DNA of 64,000 nt from Saccoglossus kowalevskii. Lineage: Eukaryota > Hemichordata > Enteropneusta > Harrimaniidae. Shown piece by piece: positions 13,191 to 29,075 of the stretch. The stretch spans positions 51,563-115,562 of the forward strand of contig NW_003148901.1 of assembly GCF_000003605.2 (NCBI RefSeq), given 5' to 3'. Position 1 is the stretch's first letter. Each line of letters opens with the position of its first letter. The notes under the pieces were generated by a model that was not told the DNA's origin, searched no databases, and saw only the letters and a list, made by a program, of their open reading frames with translations. Position numbers and translations under genes: made by a program.

Positions 13191-13676
13191 GCAACATAGT
13201 ATGTATAACTTGGCTATTATCCAGATTCACATTCATGCACACAGTAACATGAATTATGACAACATATTATGTATAACTTGACAATCGTCCATATTCACAT
13301 TCATGCACACAGTAACATGAACTATGGCAACATATTATGTATAACTTGGCAATTATCTATATTCACATTCATGCACACAGTAACATGAAGTATGCCAACA
13401 TATTATGTATAACTTGGCTAATCAGATTCACATTCATGCACACAGGAACATGAATTATGACAACATATTATGTATAACTCGGCAATTATTCAGATTCACA
13501 TTCATGCACACAGTAACATGAATTATGGCAACATATTATGTATAACTCGGCAATTATTCAGATTCACATTCATGCACACAGTAACATGAATTATGGCAAC
13601 ATATTATGTATAACTTGGCAATTATCCAGATTCACATTCATGCACACAGTAACATGAATTATGGCAACATATTATG
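12775..13676 (+). repeat. 541-bp tandem duplication (8 monomers, one with a 3-bp deletion)
   Basis: The string GAACTATGG, ATTATCTATATTC, GAAGTATGCC, GGCTAATCAG, CAGGAAC...GAC, ACTCGGC, ACTCGGC is found at about 12775-13135 and again at about 13316-13676. ACTTGGCTAA starts at 12871 and 13412, a spacing of 541 = 8 x 68 - 3. The 3-bp deletion in the GGCTAATCAG monomer explains the departure from 544. The deletion is shared by both copies, so it came before the duplication. Confidence 0.9.
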
Positions 13677-14284
13677 TATAACTTGGCAATTATTCAGATT
13701 CACATTCATGCACACAGTGACAAGAATTATGCCAACATATTATGTATAACTTGGCAATTATTCAGATTCACATTCATGCACACAGTAACATGAATTATGG
13801 CAACATAGTATGTATAACTTGGCTATTATCCAGATTCACATTCATGCACACAGTAACATGAATTATGACAACATATTATGTATAACTTGACAATCGTCCA
13901 TATTCACATTCATGCACACAGTAACATGAATCATAGCAACATATTATGTATAACTAGGCAATCGTCCATATTCGCATTCATGCACACAGTAACATGAAAT
14001 TATGGCAACATATTATGTATAACTTGGCTATTATCCAGATCCACATTCATGCACACAGTAACATGAATTATGGCAACACATTATGTATAATTTGGCAATC
14101 GTCCATATTCACATTCATGCACACAGTAACATGAATTATGGCAACATATTATGTGTAACTTGGCTATTATCCAGATTCACATTCATGCACACAGTAACAT
14201 GAATTATGGCAACATATTATGTATAACTTGGCAATTATCTAGATTCACATTCATGCACACAGTAACATGAATTATGGCAACATA

Positions 14285-15280
14285 TTATGTATAACTTGAC
14301 AATTATCTAGATTCACATTCATGCACACAGTAACATGAATTATGCCAACATATTATGTATAACTTGGCAATTATCCAGATTCATATTCATGTACACAGTA
14401 ACATGAATTATGGCAACTTATTATGTATAACTTGGCAGTTATCCAGATTCACATTCATGCACACAGGAACATGAATTATGGCAACATATTATGTATAACT
14501 TGGCAATTATCCAGATTCATATTCATGCACACAGTAACATGAATTATGGCAACATATTATGTATAACTTGGCAGTTATCCAGAATCACATTCATGCACAC
14601 AGGAACATGAATTATGGCAACATATTATGTATAACTTGGCTATTATCCAAATTCACATTCATGTATACAGTAACATGAATTATGCCAACATATTGTGTAT
14701 AACTTGGCAATTATCCAGATTCACATTCATGCACACAGAAACATGTATTATGGCAACATATTATGTATAACTTGGCTAATATTCAGATTCTCATTCATGC
14801 ACACAGTAACATGAAATATGCCAACATATTATGTGTAACTTGGCAATTATCCAGATTCACATTCATGCACACAGTAACATGAACTATGGCAACATATTAT
14901 GTATAACTTGGCAATTATCTATATTCACATTCATGCACACAGTAACATGAAGTATGCCAACATATTATGTATAACTTGGCTAATCAGATTCACATTCATG
15001 CACACAGGAACATTAATTATGACAACATATTATGTATAACTCGGCAATTATTCAGATTCACATTCATGCACACAGTAACATGAATTATGGCAACATATTA
15101 TGTATAACTCGGCAATTATTCAGATTCACATTCATGCACACAGTAACATGAATTATGGCAACATATTATGTATAACTTGGCAATTATCCAGATTCACATT
15201 CATGCACACAGTAACATGAATTATGGCAACATATTATGTATAACTTGGCAGTTATCCAGATTCACATTCATGCATACAGT
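14285..15280 (+). repeat. HOR block E, copy 2
   Basis: Same monomer order as 12200-13190, with TATTCATGTA at 14384. Its flanks, TTGACAATTATCTAG upstream and GCATACAGTAATATGAAATATGAC downstream, match the copy at 53 kb and not copy 1. Copies 2 and 3 therefore share a more recent common source. Confidence 0.9.
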
Positions 15281-16050
15281 AATATGAAATATGACAACAT
15301 ATTATGTATAACTTGGCAATTATTCAGATTCACATTCATGCACACAGTAACATGAATTATGGCAACATATTCTGTATAACTTGGCAATTATCCAGATTCA
15401 CATTCATGCACACAGTAACATGATATATGCCAACATATTATGTATAACTTGGCAATTATCCAGATTCACGTTCATGCACACAGTGACAAGAATTATGCCA
15501 ACATATTATGTATAACTTGGCAATTATTCAGATTCACATTCATGCACACAGGAACAAGAATTATGACAACATATTATGTATAACTTGGCAATTCTCCAGA
15601 TTCACATTCATGCACACAGTAACATGAATTATGGCAACATATTATGTATAACTTGGCAATTCTCCAGATTCACATTCATGCACACAGTAACATGAATTAT
15701 GGCAACATATTATGTATAACTTGGCAATTCTCCAGAGACACATTCATGCACACAGTAATATGAATTATGACAACATATTATGTATAACTTGGCAGTTATC
15801 CAGATTCACATTCATGCACACAGTAATATGAATTATGACAACATATTATGTATAACTTGGCAATTATTCAGATTCACATTCATGCACACAGTAACCTGAA
15901 TTATGGCAACATATTCTGTATAACTTGGCAATTATCCAGATTCACATTCATGCACACAGTAACATGAATTATAGCAACATATTATGTATAACTTGGCAGT
16001 TATCCAGATTCACATTCATGCACACAGGAACATGAATTATGGCAACATAT
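15281..16050 (+). repeat. Mosaic satellite stretch between HOR blocks, no gene
   Basis: This stretch includes ATATTCTG monomers, GTGACAAGAATTATGCC, three consecutive ATTCTCCAG monomers with a single CAGAGACACATT variant near 15730, and a GTAACCTGAATT variant near 15893. All are 68-bp monomers in the same orientation. Confidence 0.88.
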
Positions 16051-16640
16051 TATGTATAACTTGGCTATTATCCAGATTCACATTCATGTATACAGTAACA
16101 TGAATTATGCCAACATATTGTGTATAACTTGGCAATTATCCAGATTCACATTCATGCACACAGAAACATGTATTATGGCAACATATTATGTATAACTTGG
16201 CTAATATTCAGATTCTCATTCATGCACACAGTAACATGAAATATGCCAACATATTATGTATAACTTGGCAATTATCCAGATTCACATTCATGCACACAGT
16301 AACATGAACTATGGCAACATATTATGTATAACTTGGCAATTATCTATATTCACATTCATGCACACAGTAACATGAAGTATGCCAACATATTATGTATAAC
16401 TTGGCTATTCAGATTCACATTCATGCACACAGGAACATGAATTATGACAACATATTATGTATAACTCGGCAATTATTCAGATTCACATTCATGCACACAG
16501 TAACATGAATTATGGCAACATATTATGTATAACTTGGCAATTCTCCAGATTCACATTCATGCATACAGTAACATGAATTATGGCAACATATTATGTATAA
16601 CTCGGCAATTATTCAGATTCACATTCATGCACACAGTAAC
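16050..16640 (+). repeat. HOR block E, partial fourth copy
   Basis: It contains CATGTATACAG, ATATTGTG, CAGAAACATGTATTATGG, GGCTAATATTCAGATTCTC, ATTATCTATATTC, GAAGTATGCC and one ACTCGGC in block E order. The deleted monomer here reads GGCTATTCAG and not GGCTAATCAG, and GTGTAACTT is GTATAACTT. It is thus a diverged or gene-conversion-altered relative of the other copies and lacks their first few monomers. Confidence 0.82.
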
Positions 16641-17029
16641 ATGAATTATGGCAACATATTATGAATAACTTGGCTATTATCCAGATTCACATTCATGCAC
16701 ACAGTAACATGAATTATGGCAACATATTATGTATAAGTTGGCAATTATCCAGATTCACATTCATGCACACAGTAACATGAATTATGGCAATATATTATGT
16801 ATAACTTGGCTATTATCCAGATTCACATTCATGCACATAGTGACATGAAATATGCCAACATATTATGTATAACTTGGCAATTATCCAGATTCACATTCAT
16901 GCACACAGTGACATGAATTATGCCAACATATTATGTATAACTTGGCAATTATTCAGATTCACATTCATGCACACAGTAACATGAATTATGCCAACATATT
17001 ATGTATAACTTGGCAATTATCCAGATTCA

Positions 17030-17870
17030 CATTCATGCACACAGTAACATAAATTATGGCAACATATTATGTATAACTTGGCTATTATACAGATTTACAT
17101 TCATGCACACAGTAACATGAATTATGTCAATATATTATGTATAACTTGGCAATTATCCAGATTCACATTCATGCACAGGGGAACATGAATTATGCCAACA
17201 TATTATGCATAACTTGGCAATTATCCAGATTCACATTCATGCACACAGTAACATGAATTATGGCAACATATTATGTATAACTTGGCTATTATCCAGATTC
17301 ACATTCATGCACATAGTGACATGAAATATGCCAACATATTATGTATAACTTGGCAATTATCCAGATTCACATTCATGCACTCAGTGACATGAATTATGCC
17401 AACATATTATGTATAACTTGGCAATTATTCAGATTCACATTCATGCACACAGTAACATGAATTATGGCAACATATTATGTATAACTTGGCTATTATCCAG
17501 ATTCACATTCATGCACACAGTAACATGAATTGTGACAACATATTATGTATAACTTGGCAATCGTCCATATTCACATTCATGCACACAGTAACATGATTTA
17601 TGGCAACATATTATGTATAACTTGGCAATCGTCCATATTCACATTCATGCACACAGTAACATGAATTATGGCAACATATTATGTATAACTTGGCTATTAT
17701 CCAGATTCACATTCATGCACACAGTAACATAAATTATGGCAACATATTATGTATAACTTGGCTATTATCCAGATTGACATTCATGCACACAGTAACATGA
17801 ATTATGGCAACATATTATGTATAACTTGGCAATCGTCCATATTCACATTCATGCACACAGTAACATGAAT
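17030..17870 (+). repeat. HOR block D, copy 2
   Basis: CATAAATTATGG, GGCTATTATACAGATTTAC with GTCAATATATT, CACAGGGGAAC, CATAGTGAC, CAGTGAC, GAATTGTGAC, GATTTATGG (17595), two AATCGTCC monomers and CCAGATTGAC follow in the same order as at about 60180-61000. The two copies are 43147 bp apart at the GATTTATGG marker. Confidence 0.85.
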
Positions 17871-19500
17871 TATGGCAACATATTATGTATAACTTGGCTA
17901 TTATCCAGATTTACATTCATGCACACAGTAACATGAATTATGGCAACATATTATGTATAACTTGACAATTATCTAGATTCACATTCATGCACACAGTAAC
18001 ATGAATTATGCCAACATATTATGTATAACTTGGCAATTATCCAGATTTATATTCATGCACACAGTAACATGAATTATGCCAACATATTATGTATAACTTG
18101 GCTATTATCCAGATTCACATTCATGCACACAGTAACATGAAATATACCAACATATTATGTATAACTTGGCTATTATCCACATTCACATTCATGCACACAG
18201 AAACATGAATTATGCCAACATATTATGTATAACTTGGCAATCGTCCATTTTCACATTCATGCACACAGTAACATGAATTATGGCAACATATTATGTATAA
18301 CTTGGCAATTATCCAGATTCACATTCATGCACACAGTAACATGAATTATGCCAACATATTATGTATAGCTTGGCTATTATTCAGATTCACATTCATGCAC
18401 ACAGTAACATGAATAATGACAACATATTATGTATAACTTGGCAATTATCCAGATTCACATTCATGCACACAGTAACATGAAATATGCCAACATATTATGT
18501 ATAACTTGGCAATTATCCAGATTCACATTCATGAACACAGTAACATGAATTATGCCAACATATTATGTATAACTTGGCAGTTATCCAGATTCACATTCAT
18601 GCACACAGTAACATGAAATATGCCAACATATTATGTATAACTTGGCAATTATCCAGATTCACATTCATGCACACAGGAACATGAATTATGTCAACATATT
18701 ATGTATAACTTGGCAATTATCCAGATTCACATTCATGCACACAGTAACATGAATTATGGCAACATATTATGCATAACTTGGCAATTATCCAGATTCACAT
18801 TCATGCAGACAGAAACATGAATTATGCCAACATACTATGTATAACTTGGCAATTATCCAGATTCACATTCATGCACACAGGAACATGAATTATGTCAACA
18901 TATTATGTATAACTTGGCAATTATCCAGATTCACATTCATGCACACAGTAACATGAATTATGGCAACATATTATGTATAACTTGGCAATTATTAAGATTC
19001 ACATTCATGCACACAGTAACATGAATTATGGCAACATATTATGTATAACTTGGCAATTATTAAGATTCACATTCATGCATACAGTAACATGAATTATGGC
19101 AACATATTATGTATAACTTGGCAATTATCCAGATTCACATTCATGCACACATGAACATGAATTATGCCAACATATTATGCATAACTTGGCAATTATTAAG
19201 ATTCACATTCATGCACACAGTAACATAAATTATGGCAACATAATATGTATAACTTGGCAATTATCCAGATTCACATTCATGCACACAGTAATATGAATTA
19301 TGACAACATATTATGTATAACTTGGCAATTATTCAGATTCACATTCATGCACACAGTAACATGAATTATGGCAACATATTCTGTATAACTTGGCAATTAT
19401 CCAGATTCACATTCATGCACACAGTAACATGAATTATGGCAACATATTATGTATAACTTGGCAATTATCCAGATTCACATTCATGCACACAGTAACATGA
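17871..19500 (+). repeat. Mosaic satellite stretch with ATTATTAAG monomers
   Basis: Monomers with the rare variant ATTATTAAGATTC lie near 18990, 19058 and 19194. Others carry CAGACAGAAACATG, GTCAACATATT and GAATAATGAC. Nothing non-satellite is present. Confidence 0.87.
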
Positions 19501-21400
19501 ACTATGGCAATATATTGTGTATAACTTGGCAATTATCCAGATTCACATTCATGCACACAGTAACATAAATTATGCCAACATATTATGTATAACTTGGCAA
19601 TTCTCCAGATTCACATTCATGCACACAGTAACATGAATTATGGCAACATATTATGTATAACTTGGCAATTATCTAGATTAACATTCATGCACACAGTAAC
19701 ATGAATTATGTCAACATATTATTATAACTTGGCAATTATCCAGATTCACATTCATGCACACAGTAACATGAATTATGGCAACATATTATGTATAACTTGG
19801 CTATTATCCAGATTCACATTCATGCACACAGTGACATGAAATATGCCAACATATTATGTATAACTTGGCAATTATCCAGATTCACATTCATGCACACAGT
19901 GACATGAATTATGCCAACATATTATGTATAACTTGGCAATTATTCAGATTCACATTCATGCACACAGTAACATGAATTATGGCAACATATTATGTATAAC
20001 TTGGCTATTATCCAGATTCACATTCATGCACACAATAACATGAATTATGCCAACATATTATGTATAACTTGGCAATTCTCCAGATTCACATTCATGCACA
20101 CAGTAACATGAATTATGGCAACATATTATGTATAACTTGGTAGTTATCCAGACTCACATTCATGCACACAGTTATATGAATTATGCCAACATATTATGTA
20201 TAACTTGGCAATTATCCAGATTCACATTCATGCACACAGTAACATGAACTATGGCAACATATTATGTATAACTTGGCAATTATCCAGATTCACATTCATG
20301 CACACAGTAACATGAATTATGCCAACATATTATGTATAACTTGGCAATTCTCCAGATTCACATTCATGCACACAGTAACATGAATTATGCCAACATATTA
20401 TGTATAACTTATCACTTCTCCAGATTCACATTCATGCACACAGTAATATGAATTATACCAACATATTATGTATAACTTGGCAGTTATCCAGATTTACATT
20501 CATGCCACAGTAATATGAATTATGTCAACATATTATGTATAACTTGGCAATTATTCAGATTCACATTCATGCACACAGTAACATGAATTATGGCAACATA
20601 TTCTGTATAACTTGGCAATTATCCAGATTCACATTCATGCACACAGTAACATGAATTATGCCAACATATTATGTATAACTTATCACTTCTTCAGATTCAC
20701 ATTCATGCACACAGTAATATGAATTATACCAACATATTATGTATAACTTGGCAGTCATCCAGATTCACATTCATGCCACAGTAATATGAATTATGTCAAC
20801 ATATTATGTATAACTTGGCAATTATTCAGATTCACATTCATGCACACAGTAACATGAATTATGGCAACATATTCTGTATAACTTGGCAATTATCCAGATT
20901 CACATTCATGCACACAGTAACATGAATTATGGCAACATATTATGTATAACTTGGCAATTATCCAGATTCACATTCATGCACACAGTAACATGAACTATGG
21001 CAACATATTATGTATAACTTGGCAATTATCCAGATTCACATTCATGCACACAGTAACATGAATTATGCCAACATATTATGTATAACTTGGCAATTATTCA
21101 GATTCACATTCATGCACACAGTAACATGAATTATGCGAACATATTATGTATAACTTGGCTATTATTCAGATTCACATTCATGCACACAGTAACATGAAAT
21201 ATGACAACATATTATGTATAACTTGGCAATTATCCAGATTCACATTCATGCACACAGTAACATGAATTATGGCAACATATCATGTATAACTTGGCAATTA
21301 TCCAGATTCACATTCATGCACACAGTAACATGAATTATGCCAACATATTATGTATAACTTGGCTATTATTCAGATTCACATTCATGCACACAGTAACATG
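19500..21400 (+). repeat. HOR block F, copy 1 (recurs at about 56938-58720)
   Basis: The string GAACTATGGCAATATATTGTG, CATAAATTATGCC, ATTATCTAGATTAAC, GTCAACATATTATTATAAC (one-base deletion), GTGAC, CAATAACATG, CCAGACTCAC with CAGTTATATG, then TATCACTTCTCC, CATGCCACAG (one-base deletion) and GTC recurs from about 56938. Here the TATCACTT/CATGCCACAG group occurs twice, near 20410-20510 and 20655-20780. The second set differs by CTTCTTCAG and CAGTCATCC, indicating a short local duplication. Copy 2 lacks one CAGTGACATG monomer. Confidence 0.85.
21135..21137 (+). repeat. ATGCGAAC marker monomer (one of 11 copies)
   Basis: In place of ATGGCAAC, this monomer has ATGCGAAC with GCG at 21135. The same variant has GCG at 1898, 21135, 23244, 33504, 36495, 47443, 49551, 50771, 54365, 58575 and 63876. 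It is nearly always preceded by an ATTATTCAG monomer and followed by GGCTATTATTCAG (GGCGATTATTCAG at 23 and 36 kb) with GAAATATGAC. This group of three to six monomers is the most widely dispersed HOR module in the window and introduces one of the few CpGs. Confidence 0.9.
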
Positions 21401-22149
21401 AATTATTACAACATATTATGTATAACTTGGCAATTATCCAGATTCACATTCATGAACACAGTAACATGAATTATGCCAACATATTATGTATAACTTGGCT
21501 ATTATCCAGATTCACATTCATGTACACAGTAACATGAATTATGCCAACATATTATGTATAACTTGGCAATTATCCAGATTCACATTCATGCACACAGGAA
21601 CATGAATTATGGCAACATATTATGTATAACTTGGCTATTATTCAGATTCACATTCATGCACACAGTAAATTGAAATATGACAACATATTATGTATAACTT
21701 GGCAATTATCCAGATTCACATTCATGCACACAGTAACATGAATTATGGCAACATATTATGAATAAATTGGCAATTATCCAGATTCACATTCATGCACACA
21801 GTAACATGAATTATGCCAACATATTATGTATAGCTTGGCTATTATTCAGATTCACATTCATGCACACAGTAACATGAATTATGCCAACATATTATGTATA
21901 ACTTGGCAATTCTCCAGATTCACATTCATGCACACAGTGACATGAATTATGGCAACATATTATGAATAAATTGGCAATTATCCAGATTCACATTCATGCA
22001 CACAGTAACATGAATTATGCCAACATATTATGTATAACTTGGCTATTATCCAGATTCACATTCATGCACACAGTAACATGAATTATGCCCAACATATTAT
22101 GTATAACTTGGCAATTATTCAGATTCACATTCATGCACACAGTAACATG

Positions 22150-22720
22150 AATTATGCCAACATATTATGTATAACTTGCAATTATTCAGATTCACATTCA
22201 TGCACACAGTAAACATGAATTATGACAACATATTATGTATAACTTGACAATTATCCAGATTCACATTCATGCACACAGTAACATGAATTATGACAACATA
22301 TTATGTATAACTTGACAATTATCCAGATTCACATTCATGCACACAGGAACATGAATTATGCCAACATATTATGTATAACTTTGCAATTATTCAGATTCAC
22401 ATTCATGCACACAGTAACATGAATTATGACAACATATTATGTATAACTTGACAATTATCCAGATTCACATTCATGCACACAGTAACATGAATTATGACAA
22501 CATATTATGTATAACTTGACAATTATCCAGATTCACATTCATGCACACAGTAACATGAATTATGCCAACATATTATGTATAACTTTGCAATTATTCAGAT
22601 TCACATTCATGCACACAGTAACATGAATTATGACAACATATTATGTATAACTTGACAATTATCCAGATTCACATTCATGCACACAGTAACATGAATTATG
22701 CCAACATATTATGTATAACT
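22150..22720 (+). repeat. 204-bp (3-monomer) HOR, about three copies
   Basis: The order TTTGCAATTATTCAG, TTGACAATTATCC with GAC, TTGACAATTATCC with GCC repeats. ACTTTGC starts at 22378 and 22582, exactly 204 bp apart. The first copy begins with a one-base deletion (ACTTGCAATT near 22178) and has a one-base insertion (GTAAACATG near 22210). Confidence 0.88.
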
Positions 22721-24350
22721 TGGCAATTATCTAGATTCACATTCATGCACACAGTGACATGAATTATGCCAACATATTATGTATAACTTGGCAATTATTC
22801 AGATTCACATTCATGCACACAGTTACATGAATTATGGCAACATATTATGTATAACTTGGCTATTATCCAGATTCACATTCATGCACACAGCAACATGAAT
22901 TATGCCAACATATTATGTATAAATTGGCAATCGTCCATATTCACATTCATGCACACAGTAACATGAATTATGGCAACATATTATGTATAACTTGGCTATT
23001 ATCCATATTCACATTCATGCACACAGTAACATGAATTATGGCAACATATTATGTATAACTTGGCAATTATCCAGATTCACATTCATGCACACAGTAACAT
23101 GAACTATGGCAACATATTATGTATAACTTGGCAATTATCCAGATTCACATTCATACCCACAGTAACATGAATTATGCCAACATATTATGTATAACTTGGC
23201 AATTATTCAGATTCACATTCATGCACACAGTAACATGAATTATGCGAACATATTATGTATAACTTGGCGATTATTCAGATTCACATTCATGCACACAGTA
23301 ACATGAAATATGACAACATATTATGTATAACTTGGCAATTATCCAGATTCACATTCATGCACACAGTAACATGAATTATGGCAACATATTATGTATAACT
23401 TGGCAATTATCCAGATTCACATTCATGCACACAGTAACATGAATTATGCCAACATATTATGTATAACTTGGCAATTATCCAGATTCACATTCATGCACAC
23501 AGTAACATGAACTATGGCAACATATTATGTCTAACTTGGCTATTATCCAGATTCACATTCATGCACACAGTGACATGAAATATGGCAACATATTATGTAT
23601 AACTTGGCAATTATCCAGATTCACATTCATGCACACAGTAACAAGAAATATGCCAACATATTATGTATAACTTGGCAATTATCCAGATTCACATTCATGA
23701 ACACAGTAACATGAATTATGCCAACATATTATGTATAACTTGGCTATTATCCAGATTCACATTCATGTACACAGTAACATGAATTATGCCAACATATTAT
23801 GTATAACATGGCAATTATCCAGATTCACATTCATGCACACAGTAACATGAACTATGGCAACATATTATGTCTAACTTGGCTATTATCCAGATTCACATTC
23901 ATGCACACAGTGACATGAAATATGCCAACATATTATGTATAACTTGGCAATTATCTAGATTCACATTCATGCACACAGTGACATGAATTATGCCAACATA
24001 TTATGTATAACTTGGCAATTATTCAGATTCACATTCATGCACACAGTTACATGAATTATGGCAACATATTATGTATAACTTGGCTATTATCCAGATTCAC
24101 ATTCATGCACACAGCAACATGAATTATGCCAACATATTATGTATAAATTGGCAATCGTCCATATTCACATTCATGCACACAGTAACATGAATTATGGCAA
24201 CATATTATGTATAACTTGGCTATTATCCATATTCACATTCATGCACACAGTAACATGAATTATGGCAACATATTATGTATAACTTGGCAATTATCCAGAT
24301 TCACATTCATGCACACAGTAACATGAACTATGGCAACATATTATGTATAA
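22720..24350 (+). repeat. 1224-bp (18-monomer) tandem duplication
   Basis: The string ATTATCTAG with GTGAC, ATTATTCAG with GTTACATG, GGCTATT with GCAACATG, AAATTGGCAATCGTCC, GGCTATTATCCATATTC and GAACTATGG begins near 22725 and again near 23949. GTTACATG is at 22822 and 24046, a spacing of 1224 = 18 x 68. Copy 1 continues through the ATGCGAAC module at 23244, while the second copy diverges after about 24350 at GGCAATATCC (one-base deletion). Confidence 0.88.
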
Positions 24351-26110
24351 CTTGGCAATATCCAGATTCACATTCATGCACACAGTAACATGAATTATGC
24401 CAACATATTATGTATAACTTGGCAATTCTCAAGATTCACATTCATGCACACAGTAATATGAATTATACCAACATATTATGTATAACTTGGCAGTTATCCA
24501 GATTCACATTCATGCACACAGTAACATAAATTATGACAACATATTATGTATAACTTGGCAGTTATCCAGATTCACATTCATGCACACAGTAATATGAATT
24601 ATGCCAACATATTATGCATAACTTGGCAGTTATCCAGAATCATATTCATGCACACAGTAACATGAATTATGGCAACATATTATGTATAACTTGGCAATTA
24701 TCCAGATTCACATTCATGCACACATTAACATGAATTATAGCAACATATTATGTATAAGTTGGCACTTATCCATATTAACATTCATGCACACAGTAACATG
24801 AATTATGGCAACATATTATGTATAACTTGGCTATTATCCAGATTCACATTCATGCACACAGTAACATGAACTATGACAACATATTATGTATAACTTGGCA
24901 ATTATCCAGATTCACATTCATGCACACAGTAACATGAATTATGCCAACATATTATGTATAACTTATCACTTCTCCAGATTCACATTCAAGCACACAGTAA
25001 TATGAATTATACCAACATATTATGTATAACTTGGCAGTTATCCAGATTCACATTCATGCCACAGTAATATGAATTATGACAACATATTATGTATAACTTG
25101 GCAATTATTCAGATTCACATTCATGCACACAGTAACATGAATTATGGCAACATATTCTGTATAACTTGGCAATTATCCAGATTCACATTCATGCACACAG
25201 TAACATTAATTATGCCCACATATTATGTATAACTTGGCAATTATCCAGATTCACATTCATGCACACAGTAACATAAATTATGGCAAAATATAATGTATAA
25301 ATTGGCAATTATCCAGATTCACATTCATGCACACAGTAACATGAATTATGCCAACATATTATGTATAACATGGCAGTTATCCAGATTCACATTCATGCAC
25401 ACAGTAATATGAATTATGCCAACATATTATGCATAACTTGGCAGTTATCCAGAATCATATTCATGCACACAGTAACATGAATTATGGCAACATATTATGT
25501 ATAACTTGGCAATTATCCAGATTCACATTCATGCACACAGTAACATGAACTATGGCAACATATTATGTATAACTTGGCTATTATCCAGATTCGCATTCAT
25601 GCACACATTAACATGAATTATAGCAACATATTATGTATAAGTTGGCACTTATCCATATTAACATTCATGCACACAGTAACATGAATTATGGCAACATATT
25701 ATGTATAACTTGGCTATTATCCAGATTCACATTCATGCACACAGTAACATGAATTATGGCAACATATTATGTATAACTTGGCAATTATCCAGATTCACAT
25801 TCATGCACACAGTAACATAAATTATGGCAAAATATAATGTATAAATTGGCAATTATCCAGATTCACATTCATTCACACAGTAACATTAATTATGCCCACA
25901 TATTATGTATAACTTGGCAATTATCCAGATTCACATTCATGCACACAGTAACATAAATTATGGCAAAATATAATGTATAAATTGGCAATTATCCAGATTC
26001 ACATTCATGCACACAGTAACATGAATTATGCCAACATATTATGTATAACTTGGCAGTTATCCAGAATCATATTCATGCACACAGTAACATGAATTATGGC
26101 AACATATTAT

Positions 26111-26118
26111 GTATGTAT
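26111..26118 (+). repeat. GTAT microduplication in one monomer
   Basis: One monomer has GTATGTATAAC where all others have GTATAAC, a four-base insertion. It adds exactly 4 bp to the spacing of flanking markers (25644 to 26260 is 616 = 9 x 68 + 4). The other copies of the block lack it, so it arose after the last duplication. Confidence 0.9.
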
Positions 26119-29075
26119 AACTTGGCAATTATCCAGATTCACATTCATGCACACAGTAACATGAACTATGGCAACATATTATGTATAACTTGGCTATTAT
26201 CCAGATTCGCATTCATGCACACATTAACATGAATTATAGCAACATATTATGTATAAGTTGGCACTTATCCATATTAACATTCATGCACACAGTAACATGA
26301 ATTATGGCAACATATTATGTATAACTTGGCTATTATCCAGATTCACATTCATGCACACAGTAACATGAATTATGCCAACATATTATGTATAAATTGGCAA
26401 TCGTCCATATTCACATTCATGCACACAGTAACATGAATTATGGCAACATATTATGTCTAACTTGGCTATTATCCAGATTCACATTCATGCACAGTGACAT
26501 GAACTATGCCAACATATTATGTATAACTTGGCAATTATCTAGATTCACATTCATGCACACAGTGACATGAATTATGCCAACATATTATGTATAACTTGGC
26601 AATTATTCAGATTCACATTCATGCACACAGTTACATGAATTATGGCAACATATTATGTATAACTTGGCTATTATCCAGATTCACATTCATGCACACAGCA
26701 ACATGAATTATGCCAACATATTATGTATAAATTGGCAATCGTTCATATTCACATTCATGCACACAGTAACATGAATTATGGCAACATATTATGTATAACT
26801 TGGCTATTATCCAGATTCACATTCATGCACACAGTAACATGAATTATGGCAACATATTACGTATAACCTGGCAATTATCCAGATTCATATTCATGCACAC
26901 AGTAACATAAATTATGACAACATATTATGTATAAGTTGGCAATTATCCAGATTCACATTCATGCACAGAGTACATGAATTATGGCAACATAGTATGTATA
27001 ACTCGGCAGTTATCCAGATTCACATCATGCACACAGTAACATTAATTATGCCAACATATTATGTATAACTTGGCTATTATCCAGATTCACATTCATGCAC
27101 ACAGTAACATGAATTATGGCAACATATTATGTATAACTTGGCAATTATCCAGATTCACATTCATGCACACAGTAACATGAACTATGGCAACATATTATGT
27201 ATAACTTGGCAATTATCCAGATTCACATTCATGCACACAGTAACATGAACTATGACAACATATTATGTATAACTTGGCAATTATCCAGATTCACATTCAT
27301 GCACACAGTAACATGAATTATGCCAACATATTATGTATAACTTGGCATTTCTCCAGATTCACATTCATGCACACAGTAATATGAATTATACCAACATATT
27401 ATGTATAACTTGGCAGTTATCCAGATTCACATTCATGCACACAGTAATATGAATTATGACAACATATTATGTATAACTTGGCAATTATTCAGATTCACAT
27501 TCATGCACACAGTAACATGAATTATGGCAACATATTCTGTATAACTTGGCAATATTCCAGATTCACATTCATGCACACAGTAACATGAATTATGGCAAGA
27601 TATTATGTATAACTTGGCAATTATCCAGATTCACATTCATGCACACAGTAACATGAACTATGGCAACATATTATGTATAACTTGGCAATTATCCAGATTC
27701 ACATTCATGCACACAGTAACATGAATTATGCCAACATATTATGAATAACTTGGCAATTCTCCAGATTCACATTCATGCACACATTAACATGAATTATGGC
27801 AACATATTATGTATAACTTGGCAATTATCTAGATTAACATTCATGCACACAGTAACATGAATTATGTCAACATATTATAATAACTTGGCAATTATCCAGA
27901 TTCACATTCATGCACAGGGGAACATGAATTATGCCAACATATTATGCATAACTTGGCAGTTATCCAGAATCATATTCATGCGCACAGTAACATGAAATTA
28001 TGGCAACATATTATGTATAACTTGGCAGTTATCCAGAATTCACATTCATGCACACAGTAATATGAATTATGCCAACATATTATGCATAACTTGGCAGTTA
28101 TCCAGAATCATATTCATGCACACAGTAACATGAATTATGGCAACATATTATGTATAACTTGGCAATTATCCAGATTCACATTCATGCACACAGTAACATG
28201 AACTATGGCAACATATTATGTATAACTTGGCTATTATCCAGATTCGCATTCATGCACACATTAACATGAATTATAGCAACATATTATGTATAAGTTGGCA
28301 CTTATCCATATTAACATTCATGCACACAGTAACATGAATTATGGCAACATATTATGTATAACTTGGCTATTATCCAGATTCACATTCATGCACACAGTAA
28401 CATGAATTATGGCAACATATTATGTATAACTTGGCAATTATCCAGATTCACATTCATGCACACAGTAACATGAACTATGGCAATATATTATGTATAACTT
28501 GGCAATTATCCAGATTCACATTCAAGCACTCAAGAACATTAACTATGACAACATATTATGTATAACTTGGCAATTATCCAGATTCACATTCATGCACACA
28601 GTAACATGAATTATGCCAACATATTATGTATATCACTTCTCCAGATTCACATTCATGCACACAGTAATATGAATTATACCAACATATTATGTATAACTCG
28701 GCAATTATTCAGATTCACATTCATGCACACAGTAACATGAATTATGGCAACATATTATGTATAACTTGGCAATTATCCAGATTCACATTCATGCACACAG
28801 TAACATGATATATGCCAACATATTATGTATAACTTGGCAATTATCCAGATTCACATTCATGCACACAGTGACAAGAATTATGCCAACATATTATGTATAA
28901 CTTGGCTATTATCCAGATTCACATTCATGCACACAGTAACATGAACTATGGCAACATATTATGTATCACTTGGCAATTATCCAGATTCACATTCATGCAC
29001 ACAGTAACATGAACTATGACAACATATTATGTATAACTTGGCAATTATTCAGATTCACATTCATGCACACAGTAA